From contig BMPS01000002.1 of assembly GCA_014647715.1 (NCBI GenBank), positions 124,001 to 188,000 on the forward strand: a DNA stretch of 64,000 nt, read 5' to 3'. Position numbers and translations under genes: made by a program. The DNA is from Streptomyces cinereus. Lineage in GTDB: Bacteria > Pseudomonadota > Gammaproteobacteria > Pseudomonadales > Moraxellaceae. Shown in pieces: positions 1 to 9,313 of this stretch (the first letter of the stretch is position 1; the number at the start of each line of letters is the position of its first letter). Under the pieces are notes generated by a model that worked only from the letters and a program-made list of their open reading frames with translations, searched no databases and was not told the DNA's origin.

Positions 1-3000
1 CGCCTATTGCCAAAACGTCCCGATTTAAAGGTGATTATCACATCGGCGACGCTCGACACAGCAAGGTTTAGCCAGTATTTTTCTAGCGTTGATGGTAAAA
101 CCAAAAAAGCGACGCCCGCGCCTGTGTTTGTGGTTGAAGGTCGCAGTTATCCCGTGGAAGTGCGCTACCGCCCGTTGACGGATGAGATTGTCACAGGTTC
201 GGATGATGACAGCTTTGATGATGTCGAAGATAACTTGCCGCGAGCGATTACCGCAGCGGTGGAAGAGTGCTACCAAGACGCTGCCAGCAAAGGACATGCT
301 GACCAAGCGGATATTTTGATTTTTGCCGCCACCGAAGCACAAATTCATGATTTGGCAGATATTTTAAACCAATACGCCCCCCGTCATACCCAGATTTTGC
401 CGTTATTCGCCCGTCAAAGTTTTGCCGAGCAACAGCAGATTTTTCACCCGACAGGCGGCCGTCGCATTATCATCGCCACCAACGTTGCTGAAACCGCCTT
501 GACCGTGCCCAATATCCGCTACGTCATTGATTTGGGATTTGCCCGGATGTCACGCTATGACTATCGCTCGCGGGTACAACGCCTGCCGATTGAAGCGATT
601 AGCCAAGCTGCCGCCAATCAACGAAAAGGTCGCTGTGGACGTATCGCGGCGGGCGTGTGTATCCGTTTATATTCAGAGGAAGACTTTACCAGCCGTCCTG
701 AATTCACCGAGCCTGAAATTCTGCGTACCAATTTGGCGTCGGTGATTTTGCAAATGGCAAACTTGGGTCTGGGTGAGGTAGAAAACTTTGACTTTATCCA
801 GCCACCCGACAATCGACTGGTCAATGATGGGCGTAAACTATTAGAAGAATTGGGTGCGATTGCCACTAAAAAACCTGAAAATAGCCTAAGCACATCTGAT
901 AACAATAGCAAAGGTCAATCCAAACGTAATGCGCACAGCCGCGCTAGCCAACAGCCAAATAGCCAAAACCGCCATCCAAATCAACTCACCAAAGTCGGTC
1001 AAATGATGGCAAAAATGCCCATAGACCCTCGTTTGGCACGTATGCTGATTGCAGGTGAGCAATATGGTTGTCTCAAAGAGCTATTGGTGATTGTATCGGG
1101 CTTGTCAGTGCAAGACCCTCGAGAACGCCCGAGCGATAAGCAAACCCAAGCCGACCAAAAACACGCATTATTTCGCCAAGCCGACAGCGATTTTTTATTT
1201 TATCTCAGTCTTTGGCAGGCAATTCATGGGGCTTTATTTAAAAGCGGTGGATTTAAAAGTAGTGAATTTAAAAACAGTGATCTTGACCGTCAAAAAAATG
1301 AAACGCTAGATGATGAAGCCACGCCAATCGCGCAAAGCCCGTATGGAAACGATAAATTAACCAATAGCCAACGTAAAAGCTTTGCCAAAAAACATTTTTT
1401 AAGCTCGCCGCGTTTACGTGAATGGCAACAAACCCATAGCCAGTTGTTGCAAATGGTGGATGGGTTAAAATTAACCATCAACCAAGAGCCCGCCAGTTAT
1501 GTGCCTATTCACCGAGCATTGCTCACGGGTCTGTTGTCGTTCATTGCCCAAAAAGTCAATGATGTCGACAAAAGCGGCAAGCTAATCAAAGCCAAACGCG
1601 GCGAGTATGTCACCGCGCGTCAGCACAAAGCCAAGATTTTTCCTGCCAGTACCTTGTTCAAACAAAATCCGCTATGGGTAATGGCGTTTGAGGTGGTTGA
1701 GACCTCGCAGGTGTTTATGCGTACCGCTGCCAAAATCGAGCCAGAGTGGATTTTGGCGATGGCAGGGGATTTGCTCAAATACCATTATTTTGAGCCGCAT
1801 TGGTCAGCTAAAACGGGGCATGTCAAGGCATACGCCCAAATCAGCCTGTTTGGTCTGATTGTGGTACACAAACAATTGATGAATTATGAGCGGGTCAACC
1901 TTACCGAGTCTCGAGAAATCTTTTTGCGAGATGCCTTGGTCTTGGGCAATCTGAATGCCCCGTCCACAGGCGATGGTAAAAAGGGCAAGTTGCCGCCATT
2001 TTTGCAGCATAATATAGATAAAGTCGCTGATGTCTCCTTGATTGAAGATAAGCTGAGACGTCGAGATTTGCTGGTTGATGAAGAGCAATTATACGATTTT
2101 TATGCCAAGCGAGTGCCTGAGCATATCGCTAGTCGCAAAGTATTTGAAGATTGGCGAAAAGAAGTAGAAAAAACGGAGCCACAGTTTTTATTTTTTAGTG
2201 ATAAAGATGTACTGAACGAACAAGCACCCGCTACCCAAGCTTTCCCAGAAACGTGGCAACTGGGCAATCTGAAACTACCCTTGTCGTATATTTTTGACCC
2301 GACCAGCGACGATGATGGCGTGACCATTAAAGTCCCGCTCGTTGCCTTACCACAGGTTGATGCGGTTGAATTATTATGGGGTATTGCAGGGTGGCGCTAT
2401 GAGCTGGTTTTGCAGCTATTAAAGACGTTGCCAAAAGATATTCGCCGTCAAATCGTACCCGTGCCCGATACCGCCAAACAAATTTTTGACACGCTTGAAA
2501 AAAACCACCATGGCGGACTGCTAAGGCAACTGTGCCAAGCCTTAAACCAGCGCGGCGTGCGTGGGGCAAACAATCAATTTGTAGAGCCAAAAGACTTTAA
2601 TCCAAGCGAGGTTGAAACCTATTTGCAGCCACAAATTGCGTTGGTCGATGACAAAAACCGCCTGATTGAAAAAGGGCGAGATATTGACGCATTAAAACTG
2701 CGCCATCAAGTCACCACAAGCCAAGCCGTCGACAGTGGTAAAGGCGTACATAGCGAGTTTCCAGAGCATTTTAACTTTATGCAAAACCGCCACAGTGCAG
2801 GCGTGATGATCAAGCAGTTTTCGGCACTGGTTGCTGATGGACAGCCAAGCTATAGCGATAAAAAGGCTGTGTCTATTCAGCAATTTACCGATGTCAGTGT
2901 GGCACTCAACAAACACCGTCAAGGCTTGCTTGCTTTAATCGGCAATGAGCTCGGAGCGAAAGCTAGACAGCTTACCAGCCAAATTGATAAAAACTTTAAA

Positions 3001-3657
3001 CTTGCCTTTGCGCCGCTTGGTGAGCTTGATAGACTCAAAGATTTGCTGATTCATGCCACGCTTGATGCCACTTTTGAAAAATTTGTTGCAGAGTTTGACC
3101 ATGAAAAATTCACGGCAGGGATTCATGATAAAGAGTTGGTGATTGCCATCAATCAGTTGCCTTTGACGTTGGATGAATTTAACCAACCCAAAGCCGTGGT
3201 GCTTGCCAATTTCTTGAGCGTGGGTCAAAGTGTAATAGTTCAGCTAAAATCGGTGTATGAGCAGTGGCAGCAAGTTCGCCAAAAACTGCTGCTACTTGAC
3301 CGTGATATTTTTGAAGAAAGTATCGAAGATATCGAAGACCAGCTTGATGATTTGAGTTTGTCGGACTTTGTGTATCGCATGAGTTATCAAGATTGGCAGC
3401 AATATCCGCGTTATTTGCAGGCGTTGTTGGTGCGACTTGATAGGCTTGAGCACAATTTGGATGCCGATCTTGATGCCGTGTATCAGCTCGATAAGCACAT
3501 GGAGAGGCTGTCTGTTAAGGGTAATGATGAGACAATTATGCCATATCGTTGGTTGGTTGAGGAGTTTCGGATTCAGCTGTTTGCCCAGCCGATGAAAACC
3601 CGCGTGCCTGTCTCAGATAAACGCCTAGAAAAATTGTGGGATGAGTTGAATGGTTAA
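1..3657 (+). CDS. hrpA: ATP-dependent RNA helicase HrpA, 3' part (cut by window edge)
   Basis: DEAH-box RNA helicase of the HrpA family, which remodels RNA and ribosomal complexes in the cytoplasm. The reading frame is open from base 1, so the gene begins upstream; the TTG at 7 is an internal leucine codon. The window starts just before motif III (SAT). Motif V (ATNVAETALTVP) and motif VI (QRKGRCGR) follow, then the HA2 and OB-fold region and a long C-terminal DUF3418-type domain. Walker A and the DEAH box lie outside the window. Two hydrophilic segments look inserted: a Ser/Asn/Gln-rich stretch near bases 880-985 and one near 1237-1380 that contains a pentapeptide repeat. A strong terminator follows the stop. 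Confidence 0.95.
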   Translation, partial: RLLPKRPDLKVIITSATLDTARFSQYFSSVDGKTKKATPAPVFVVEGRSYPVEVRYRPLTDEIVTGSDDDSFDDVEDNLPRAITAAVEECYQDAASKGHADQADILIFAATEAQIHDLADILNQYAPRHTQILPLFARQSFAEQQQIFHPTGGRRIIIATNVAETALTVPNIRYVIDLGFARMSRYDYRSRVQRLPIEAISQAAANQRKGRCGRIAAGVCIRLYSEEDFTSRPEFTEPEILRTNLASVILQMANLGLGEVENFDFIQPPDNRLVNDGRKLLEELGAIATKKPENSLSTSDNNSKGQSKRNAHSRASQQPNSQNRHPNQLTKVGQMMAKMPIDPRLARMLIAGEQYGCLKELLVIVSGLSVQDPRERPSDKQTQADQKHALFRQADSDFLFYLSLWQAIHGALFKSGGFKSSEFKNSDLDRQKNETLDDEATPIAQSPYGNDKLTNSQRKSFAKKHFLSSPRLREWQQTHSQLLQMVDGLKLTINQEPASYVPIHRALLTGLLSFIAQKVNDVDKSGKLIKAKRGEYVTARQHKAKIFPASTLFKQNPLWVMAFEVVETSQVFMRTAAKIEPEWILAMAGDLLKYHYFEPHWSAKTGHVKAYAQISLFGLIVVHKQLMNYERVNLTESREIFLRDALVLGNLNAPSTGDGKKGKLPPFLQHNIDKVADVSLIEDKLRRRDLLVDEEQLYDFYAKRVPEHIASRKVFEDWRKEVEKTEPQFLFFSDKDVLNEQAPATQAFPETWQLGNLKLPLSYIFDPTSDDDGVTIKVPLVALPQVDAVELLWGIAGWRYELVLQLLKTLPKDIRRQIVPVPDTAKQIFDTLEKNHHGGLLRQLCQALNQRGVRGANNQFVEPKDFNPSEVETYLQPQIALVDDKNRLIEKGRDIDALKLRHQVTTSQAVDSGKGVHSEFPEHFNFMQNRHSAGVMIKQFSALVADGQPSYSDKKAVSIQQFTDVSVALNKHRQGLLALIGNELGAKARQLTSQIDKNFKLAFAPLGELDRLKDLLIHATLDATFEKFVAEFDHEKFTAGIHDKELVIAINQLPLTLDEFNQPKAVVLANFLSVGQSVIVQLKSVYEQWQQVRQKLLLLDRDIFEESIEDIEDQLDDLSLSDFVYRMSYQDWQQYPRYLQALLVRLDRLEHNLDADLDAVYQLDKHMERLSVKGNDETIMPYRWLVEEFRIQLFAQPMKTRVPVSDKRLEKLWDELNG
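1237..1281 (+). repeat. 3 x 15-base in-frame tandem repeat in hrpA
   Basis: Three adjacent 15-base units at 1237-1251, 1252-1266 and 1267-1281 encode FKSGG, FKSSE and FKNSD. They lie in a hydrophilic segment of the C-terminal half of HrpA. The units differ mostly at codon positions that change small polar residues, so the array is diverged rather than fresh. Confidence 0.85.
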
Positions 3658-3658
3658 T

Positions 3659-3689
3659 AAAAAATCCGTCAAAATTTGGCGGATTTTTA
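3659..3689 (+). terminator. Intrinsic terminator after hrpA
   Basis: An inverted repeat of about 11 pairs (left arm ending at 3670, right arm starting at 3678, 7-base loop) is flanked by an A-run and a run of five T. It begins directly after the hrpA stop. Confidence 0.85.
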
Positions 3690-3819
3690 TAAAGTATTGA
3701 TTTAAAATAATTTTTACAAACTTTTTTTGAACTAAAATCATGATCAATAGTGTTTTTGCAGGGTATGGATCATATTGAGTAGTCATGATGGGGAGTGCTA
3801 CAGTTGATAGGGACTTTAC

Positions 3820-3847
3820 GAACAATAGGTTATGAACAATAGATTGA
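3820..3847. repeat. 2 x 14-base tandem repeat upstream of rimO
   Basis: Two adjacent 14-base units at 3820-3833 and 3834-3847 share GAACAATAG and match at 11 of 14 positions. They lie in the hrpA-rimO intergenic region. Confidence 0.6.
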
Positions 3848-3914
3848 TTTTTTTAGCATTTGAAATTTTTACCTATATAATTAATTTGAGTCGATGAAAA
3901 ATTAAAAAGTTGAT

Positions 3915-3943
3915 TTGGTAAAAACGGCAAAACTTAGTAAAAT
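3915..3943 (+). promoter_or_regulatory. Sigma-70 type promoter for rimO
   Basis: TTGGTA (3915-3920) and TAAAAT (3938-3943) are separated by exactly 17 bases. The predicted RNA start is near 3950. This promoter overlaps the TTG that opens the longest frame, so the ATG at 3975 must be the start. Confidence 0.7.
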
Positions 3944-3974
3944 AGTCAGATTAAATTTTTTAAAAGTGAAAGTC

Positions 3975-5462
3975 ATGCCAAGCCAACCGCAAGTTTTTAA
4001 TCCCCAATCTACCACTAAGCCTGCCACCCACCACCAAGCCAATCATAATGAAAACCGTACTTTAGGTCAAAGTGCCAGCCAAACGGCGCACCAATTGGCT
4101 CAAGATATAGTAACGGCAAAAGCGCCTAAGATTGGTTTTGTGTCGCTTGGCTGCCCTAAAGCCTTGGTGGATAGTGAGCGCATTATCACCGAGCTTAGCC
4201 GTGATGGCTACCAAGTCGCCAGTGACTATGATGGCGCAGATTTGGTGGTGGTCAATACTTGCGGCTTCATCGAATCTGCGGTGCAAGAATCGCTTGATGC
4301 CATTGGTGAGGCAATTACCAAAAACGGCAAGGTGATTGTCACCGGTTGCCTTGGCAAAGATGCCGAAAAAATCAAAACCATGCACCCAGCCGTGCTTGCG
4401 GTGACTGGCGCACATGCCTATGATGAAGTCGTCAATGCCGTGTCGCATTATGTGCCAAAACCTGCACCATCAAAAACTTACGACCCAAAAATCGACCTAA
4501 TCAATGATGCGGGCATTAAGCTTACGCCAAAACATTATGCTTATGTCAAAATATCCGAAGGCTGTAACCACCGTTGTACATTTTGTATCATCCCAAGCTT
4601 TCGTGGTGACCTCGTTAGTCGCCCGATTGACAGTATCATGACTGAAGCGGCTGCGCTCAAAAACGCAGGCGTCAAAGAGCTTTTAGTCATCTCGCAAGAT
4701 ACCTCAGCCTATGGGGTAGATCTTAAATATAAAACCAGTTTTTGGAATGGCATGCCCATCAAATCCAAATTTTACGATATGTGCGAGGCACTGAATCGTC
4801 TGGGCATTTGGGTGCGTTTGCATTATATCTATCCTTACCCACATGTTGATGCTGTGGTGAAACTGATGAGTGAAGACAAGCTACTGCCATATCTTGATAT
4901 CCCATTCCAACATGCCAGCCCCAATGTGCTCAAAGCTATGAAGCGCCCCGCGCATAGCGAAAACGTACTGGCGCGCATCAAAACTTGGCGCTCGATTTGC
5001 CCCGATATTGTCATTCGTTCCACCTTTGTGGTGGGTTTCCCTGGGGAGACAGAAGAAGATTTTGAATATTTGCTTGACTGGCTTAAAGAGGCGCGATTAG
5101 ACAGAGTGGGGGCGTTTACCTATTCAGAAATAGAAGGCGCGGCGGCAAACGATTTGCCGAACCCTGTGCCAGACGCTATCAAACAACAACGCTATGAACG
5201 ACTGATGGCGCTACAACAACAAATCAGTGCCGAAAAATTGGCTGAGAAAGTTGGTAAAACCTTAAAAGTGCTGGTGGATGAGATTGATGAAGAAGAAAAT
5301 ATCGCCATTTGCCGTAGCTACGCCGATGCGCCAGAAATTGACGGTCACGTGTATGTAGATAATATTGATGCATCGGTTAAAGTCGGTGAATTTTTGACCG
5401 TCACCATTGATGAAGCCAATGAGTATGACCTTTTTGCCAGTTTTACAGCTGAACTCTTATAA
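3975..5462 (+). CDS. rimO: Ribosomal protein S12 methylthiotransferase RimO
   Basis: Radical-SAM methylthiotransferase that adds a methylthio group to a conserved aspartate of ribosomal protein S12. The 495-residue product has the N-terminal UPF0004 domain with its three cysteines (SLGCPK, NTCGF, TGCLG). The radical-SAM motif CNHRCTFC follows at about residues 197-204, and a C-terminal TRAM domain closes the protein. It carries about 45 extra residues, rich in Gln, His and Asn, before the conserved [12 protein letters not shown] start. I chose ATG 3975 because the upstream in-frame TTG (3915) lies inside the predicted -35 box. An SMR transporter gene starts 14 bases after the stop and is probably co-transcribed. 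Confidence 0.95.
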   Translation: MPSQPQVFNPQSTTKPATHHQANHNENRTLGQSASQTAHQLAQDIVTAKAPKIGFVSLGCPKALVDSERIITELSRDGYQVASDYDGADLVVVNTCGFIESAVQESLDAIGEAITKNGKVIVTGCLGKDAEKIKTMHPAVLAVTGAHAYDEVVNAVSHYVPKPAPSKTYDPKIDLINDAGIKLTPKHYAYVKISEGCNHRCTFCIIPSFRGDLVSRPIDSIMTEAAALKNAGVKELLVISQDTSAYGVDLKYKTSFWNGMPIKSKFYDMCEALNRLGIWVRLHYIYPYPHVDAVVKLMSEDKLLPYLDIPFQHASPNVLKAMKRPAHSENVLARIKTWRSICPDIVIRSTFVVGFPGETEEDFEYLLDWLKEARLDRVGAFTYSEIEGAAANDLPNPVPDAIKQQRYERLMALQQQISAEKLAEKVGKTLKVLVDEIDEEENIAICRSYADAPEIDGHVYVDNIDASVKVGEFLTVTIDEANEYDLFASFTAELL

Positions 5463-5476
5463 GAGTAAGGATTGTC

Positions 5477-5821
5477 ATGTCTCAATCAATGTTAGCGTAT
5501 GGTCTTTTAGCGATTGCGATTGTCAGTGAAGTGACTGGTTCAACTTTTTTGGCAAAATCAGAGGGGTTTAGCAAACCCTTGCCCACTATCACCACCGTGA
5601 TTTGTTTTGGGATTGCTTTTTATCTTCTTTCACAAGTCATAAAAATCATACCACTGGGGATTGCTTATGCCATTTGGTCAGGGGTGGGTATTGTGTTAAC
5701 CGCTATCATTGGGTACTTTATTTTGGGTAATAAACTGGATTTACCCGCCATCGCAGGCATGAGTCTAATTGTATTGGGTGTGATTGTGATTAATCTGTTT
5801 TCTCATTCAGCCACGCATTAA
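5477..5821 (+). CDS. Small multidrug resistance (SMR/EmrE-like) transporter
   Basis: Four-helix inner-membrane transporter of the SMR family, 114 residues, the usual family length. These proteins dimerise and exchange protons for cationic drugs or other small cations. The essential membrane glutamate (EmrE Glu14) is present as Glu18 in IVSEVTGS. Helix 3 shows the typical GIAYAIWSGVG and the last helix ends in GVIVINLFS. Only 14 bases separate it from rimO, so it probably depends on the rimO promoter. Substrate class (drug exporter or guanidinium exporter) cannot be decided from sequence alone. Confidence 0.88.
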   Translation: MSQSMLAYGLLAIAIVSEVTGSTFLAKSEGFSKPLPTITTVICFGIAFYLLSQVIKIIPLGIAYAIWSGVGIVLTAIIGYFILGNKLDLPAIAGMSLIVLGVIVINLFSHSATH

Positions 5822-6033
5822 CCACGCTTTAATAATCCACACATTAATATAGTACCTCGAATGTAGCGACTTGATAGTTTGATGGCTAAAGCCGACTGAA
5901 TTTTCAAGGTTAGAATAAGGTAAAAATTAAAATGACTGTTGAAATTATCTTTACACTATCTAAAAACCGTTAATTTTGTTAAAATTTCGCCATTTGCATT
6001 ATTTGTTATCTAACAGCCAATAAGAGGTCAACC

Positions 6034-6762
6034 ATGTCTGACAAAGCTCCCCGTTACCAACGTATTTTGCTCAAACTCTCTGGCGAGGCCCTGGCAGGCA
6101 AAAATGATATGGGGATTGATTCAGGCGTATTAGACAACATGAGTCTTGCGATTGCGCATTTGGTAGGATTGGGTGTGCAAGTGGGTATCGTGGTCGGTGG
6201 TGGCAACTTGTATCGTGGCGCTGCACTACAAAAACAAGGCTTGGTGGGCCGTGTCACAGGCGACCAAATGGGTATGCTTGCAACCGTGATGAATGGCTTG
6301 GCGATGCGTGACGCCTTGGAGCGCCGTAATATCAAATGCCGTTTGATGTCAGCCTTGCCAATTGGTGAAGTGACTGAAAACTACAGCAGCCGCAACGCTA
6401 TTCGCTATTTACAGAACAATGAAGTGTGCGTGTTTGTCGCAGGTACCGGCAATCCATTTTTTACCACAGATACCGCAGCGTGTTTACGTGGCATCGAGAT
6501 TGAAGCCAATTTAATCCTAAAAGCGACCAAAGTCGATGGCGTGTATAACAAAGACCCAAATAGTCATGACGATGCCGTCAAATACGACGAACTTACCTTT
6601 GACCAAGTGCTCGATCAAAAATTGGGGGTGATGGATTTGACTGCGATTGCCTTGCTGCGTGAGCATAACGTACCGCTGCAGGTATTTGATATGGCAAAAC
6701 CCAATGCGCTGCTTCATGTGGTGATGGGCGAGTCAGAAGGCACCAAAGTTATCAATCACTAA
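6034..6762 (+). CDS. pyrH: UMP kinase PyrH
   Basis: Hexameric bacterial UMP kinase of the amino-acid kinase fold; it phosphorylates UMP to UDP in pyrimidine nucleotide synthesis. The 242-residue length is typical. Seen motifs are the N-terminal LLKLSGEAL, the glycine-rich [10 protein letters not shown] and the [16 protein letters not shown] nucleotide-binding segment. The SD-like AAGAGG lies upstream of ATG 6034. frr follows after 39 bases, an order conserved in many bacteria (usually rpsB-tsf-pyrH-frr). No rpsB or tsf is seen directly upstream here. Confidence 0.97.
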   Translation: MSDKAPRYQRILLKLSGEALAGKNDMGIDSGVLDNMSLAIAHLVGLGVQVGIVVGGGNLYRGAALQKQGLVGRVTGDQMGMLATVMNGLAMRDALERRNIKCRLMSALPIGEVTENYSSRNAIRYLQNNEVCVFVAGTGNPFFTTDTAACLRGIEIEANLILKATKVDGVYNKDPNSHDDAVKYDELTFDQVLDQKLGVMDLTAIALLREHNVPLQVFDMAKPNALLHVVMGESEGTKVINH

Positions 6763-6801
6763 TTTCTAAATTTGACATACAGAGTTTTAAAAGGATACAA
6801 C

Positions 6802-7356
6802 ATGATTAACGATATTAAAAAACAAGGCGAAGACAAAATGAAAAAGGCGATTGAAGCCTTAGAAAATGCCTTTAGCAAATTACGTACAGGCCGTGCCCAT
6901 CCTGGTATTTTACAAGGTGTGATGGTGTCTTACTATGGCTCTGATATGCCACTTAATCAAGTGGCGAGCATCAACGTTGAAGACTCACGTACCCTGTTAG
7001 TGCAGCCTTTTGACCGTAGCATGGTGCAGGCAGTCGACAAAGCAATTCGTGAATCAGATTTGGGTCTTAACCCAATGAGCGCAGAAGTGATTCGGGTACC
7101 ACTACCTGCATTGACGGAAGAAACCCGTAAAGATATGCAAAAATTGGCACGTCATGAAGCCGAAGAGCGCCGTGTATCCGTGCGTAACGCCCGCCGTGAT
7201 GCCAACAATGCCTTAAAAGCCTTGGTAAAAGACAAGCAAATCTCAGAAGACGATGAACGCCGTGCCAATGACGACATCCAAAAAATGACTGATAAATACA
7301 TTGATAGCATTGATAAAATGCTCTCTAGCAAAGAAGCAGAGTTAATGGCCGTTTAA
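6802..7356 (+). CDS. frr: Ribosome recycling factor
   Basis: Ribosome recycling factor, which with EF-G splits post-termination ribosomes. The 184-residue product matches the normal length. Family signatures are KLRTGRAHP near the N-terminus and the RRDANNALK / [18 protein letters not shown] helical region near the C-terminus. ATG 6802 is chosen over the upstream in-frame start at 6772. It has an AAAAGGA Shine-Dalgarno at 6789-6795, and it begins with the conserved MINDIKKQ. It lies between pyrH and uppS and is probably in the same transcript. Confidence 0.97.
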   Translation: MINDIKKQGEDKMKKAIEALENAFSKLRTGRAHPGILQGVMVSYYGSDMPLNQVASINVEDSRTLLVQPFDRSMVQAVDKAIRESDLGLNPMSAEVIRVPLPALTEETRKDMQKLARHEAEERRVSVRNARRDANNALKALVKDKQISEDDERRANDDIQKMTDKYIDSIDKMLSSKEAELMAV

Positions 7357-7400
7357 TCGTTATTTATCCAACAAAAGAATCAATACATAAGAAGTAGGTC

Positions 7401-8141
7401 ATGGTTGAGTCAAAGGCAGCAATGCCACAACATATTGCCATCATTATGGATGGCAATAACCGCTATGCCAAAGCACATGGGTTACCAACCGGTGGCGGGC
7501 ATATTGCCGGCAAAGATAATTTAGACCCTTTGGTTGAGCATTGCATGGATATTGGTATACGTGCGTTGACGGTGTTTGCTTTTTCTAGCGAAAATTGGCA
7601 GCGCCCAGCCAATGAAGTGGCGCTATTGATGAAGCTGCTTGAACAAACCGTCCATGACCAATTACCACGGATGTTGCGGCATCAAATTTCTTTGCGCTTT
7701 ATCGGTGATAGGAATGCCTTGACGCCGCATTTACGCGCGATTATGCAAGATGCAGAAGAGCAAACTGCGCATTTTACTAAGATGAGTTTGGTGATTGCCA
7801 TCAGCTACGGCGGTCAATGGGACCTCGTCAATGCCTGCCGCCAAGTTGCCAAGCAAGTGGCACAAGGTGCGCTTACTGCCGATGCTATTACCCAAGACGA
7901 TTTTGCACGCCACCTGTCGCTATCGGATTTACCAGCCGTTGATATGTTAATCCGTACAGGGGGTGATTACCGCATTTCTAATTTTTTACTGTGGCAATGC
8001 GCGTATGCTGAGTTATTTTTTACCGAAACGCTTTGGCCAGAGTTCAAGGCGGCTGAATTAGACCAAATGATTGATATTTTCATGGGTCGTGAGCGTCGAT
8101 TTGGTAAGACCAGCGAGCAAGTATTAGGTTTGGGCTTTTAA
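7401..8141 (+). CDS. uppS: Isoprenyl transferase (undecaprenyl diphosphate synthase)
   Basis: Cis-prenyltransferase that condenses isopentenyl diphosphate onto farnesyl diphosphate to give the C55 carrier for peptidoglycan and other glycans. The catalytic Asp is residue 17 in IIMDGNNRYAK. FAFSSENWQRP and the C-terminal IRTGGDYRISNFLLWQ block are conserved. The P-loop is slightly unusual: family members usually read DGNGRWAK, here DGNNRYAK, and GGGHIAG replaces the common AGHKAG. Length, 246 residues, is normal. SD-like AAGTAGG precedes the ATG. cdsA follows after 19 bases. Confidence 0.95.
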   Translation: MVESKAAMPQHIAIIMDGNNRYAKAHGLPTGGGHIAGKDNLDPLVEHCMDIGIRALTVFAFSSENWQRPANEVALLMKLLEQTVHDQLPRMLRHQISLRFIGDRNALTPHLRAIMQDAEEQTAHFTKMSLVIAISYGGQWDLVNACRQVAKQVAQGALTADAITQDDFARHLSLSDLPAVDMLIRTGGDYRISNFLLWQCAYAELFFTETLWPEFKAAELDQMIDIFMGRERRFGKTSEQVLGLGF

Positions 8142-8160
8142 TTAATCAATAGGAACTGTC

Positions 8161-9048
8161 ATGTGGGAACGCATTAGAACCGCCATTATTTTGTTAGTGA
8201 TTGTTGGCGCTGCGATGTTTGCTACCCGCGAGCCTATTTTGATGTTACCGCTATTGTTAGTCGGTGCAGGTTTTGGGGCTTTTGAGTGGTCAAAGCTCAT
8301 GCCGTCACTTGAACAAAATCTCGACAGTTATGTACCGCCTACTACCCAAATTCCCACCAAACCTGCCAAACCAATTGATTATATGTATACCCTTGTGATG
8401 CTAGGGATTGTCAGTGTGTTATTGGTAATGGCAAAGCTAACGGGTAGTATAGCCTCTTGGGTGTTTTTTTGGATGGTTGCAGCGCTGATTTGGTTGGTAG
8501 CGATTGGCTGGATTCGCCGTTATCCCAATAATACGCAAGCTTGGTATGGTAAGCAGTTATACGTCATCGGTATGATTGTACTGTCATCCGCCATTACTGC
8601 GATGTATTATCTGTGGTCACTTTCAGCTTGGTGGCTGCTATATGTGTTTGTATTGGTGTGGTGCGCCGATAGCGGTGCTTACTTTGTCGGACGAAAACTT
8701 GGTAGACGCAAGATGTCCCCGCACGTCTCACCCAATAAAAGTGTGGAAGGTTTATTAGGTGGACTTGCCACGGGCACGCTTGTGGTGATTGGCGTCTCTT
8801 TTGGCTTGTTAAACGATTGGTCGATGATGGCTATAGGGTTGTTTTTGCTGTTATCGTTGCTCACTATCATTATGTCCGTGTTCGGCGATTTATTTGAAAG
8901 TATGCTAAAGCGCCATGCAGGCGTCAAAGATGCCGGGGCATTGTTGCCAGGGCATGGGGGTATTCTTGATCGTATTGATTCGCAGCTTTCAGCCGTGCCA
9001 ATTTTTGCGTTGGGGTTTTGGGCGATGAAATTTTACGGCTTAATTTAA
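8161..9048 (+). CDS. cdsA: Phosphatidate cytidylyltransferase CdsA
   Basis: Integral membrane enzyme making CDP-diacylglycerol from phosphatidic acid and CTP, the branch point of phospholipid synthesis. The 295-residue product has about eight hydrophobic segments. The CDP-diglyceride synthetase signature sits near the C-terminus (ESMLKRHAGVKD followed by LLPGHGGILDRID). The earlier PNKSVEGLLGG segment is also typical. A hydrophilic Thr/Pro-rich stretch between the first helices (residues about 52-74) lies in a variable region. Start ATG 8161 has an AGGAA Shine-Dalgarno at good spacing. It sits between uppS and dxr as in many gamma-proteobacteria. Confidence 0.96.
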   Translation: MWERIRTAIILLVIVGAAMFATREPILMLPLLLVGAGFGAFEWSKLMPSLEQNLDSYVPPTTQIPTKPAKPIDYMYTLVMLGIVSVLLVMAKLTGSIASWVFFWMVAALIWLVAIGWIRRYPNNTQAWYGKQLYVIGMIVLSSAITAMYYLWSLSAWWLLYVFVLVWCADSGAYFVGRKLGRRKMSPHVSPNKSVEGLLGGLATGTLVVIGVSFGLLNDWSMMAIGLFLLLSLLTIIMSVFGDLFESMLKRHAGVKDAGALLPGHGGILDRIDSQLSAVPIFALGFWAMKFYGLI

Positions 9049-9313
9049 TGCTACATTGCGTTTATTTTTCAAAAATTTTCACATCTGCTTAATACCAATT
9101 TGTTCAATTCCAATATAGCCAATATCAATTTATTGAATCCGCTAATAAATGCAAGCTTGTATTTCATCCAATCTTTTTTGCGCAACTGCTTGTCGATTGA
9201 TGCTTAAAAATTTTTTCGCGTGTTAATATGCTTATAACAGTGGCAATTTGCCGCTGTAAACGCAAAATGTTAGGTTTAACCGCCATCTGCCCGCAACTTA
9301 CTAGGTCATTGTA

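Noticed and set aside
4062-4448. Minus-strand 128-codon frame inside rimO
   Set aside because: It lies fully within the conserved rimO coding sequence and has no recognisable protein features; a shadow frame.
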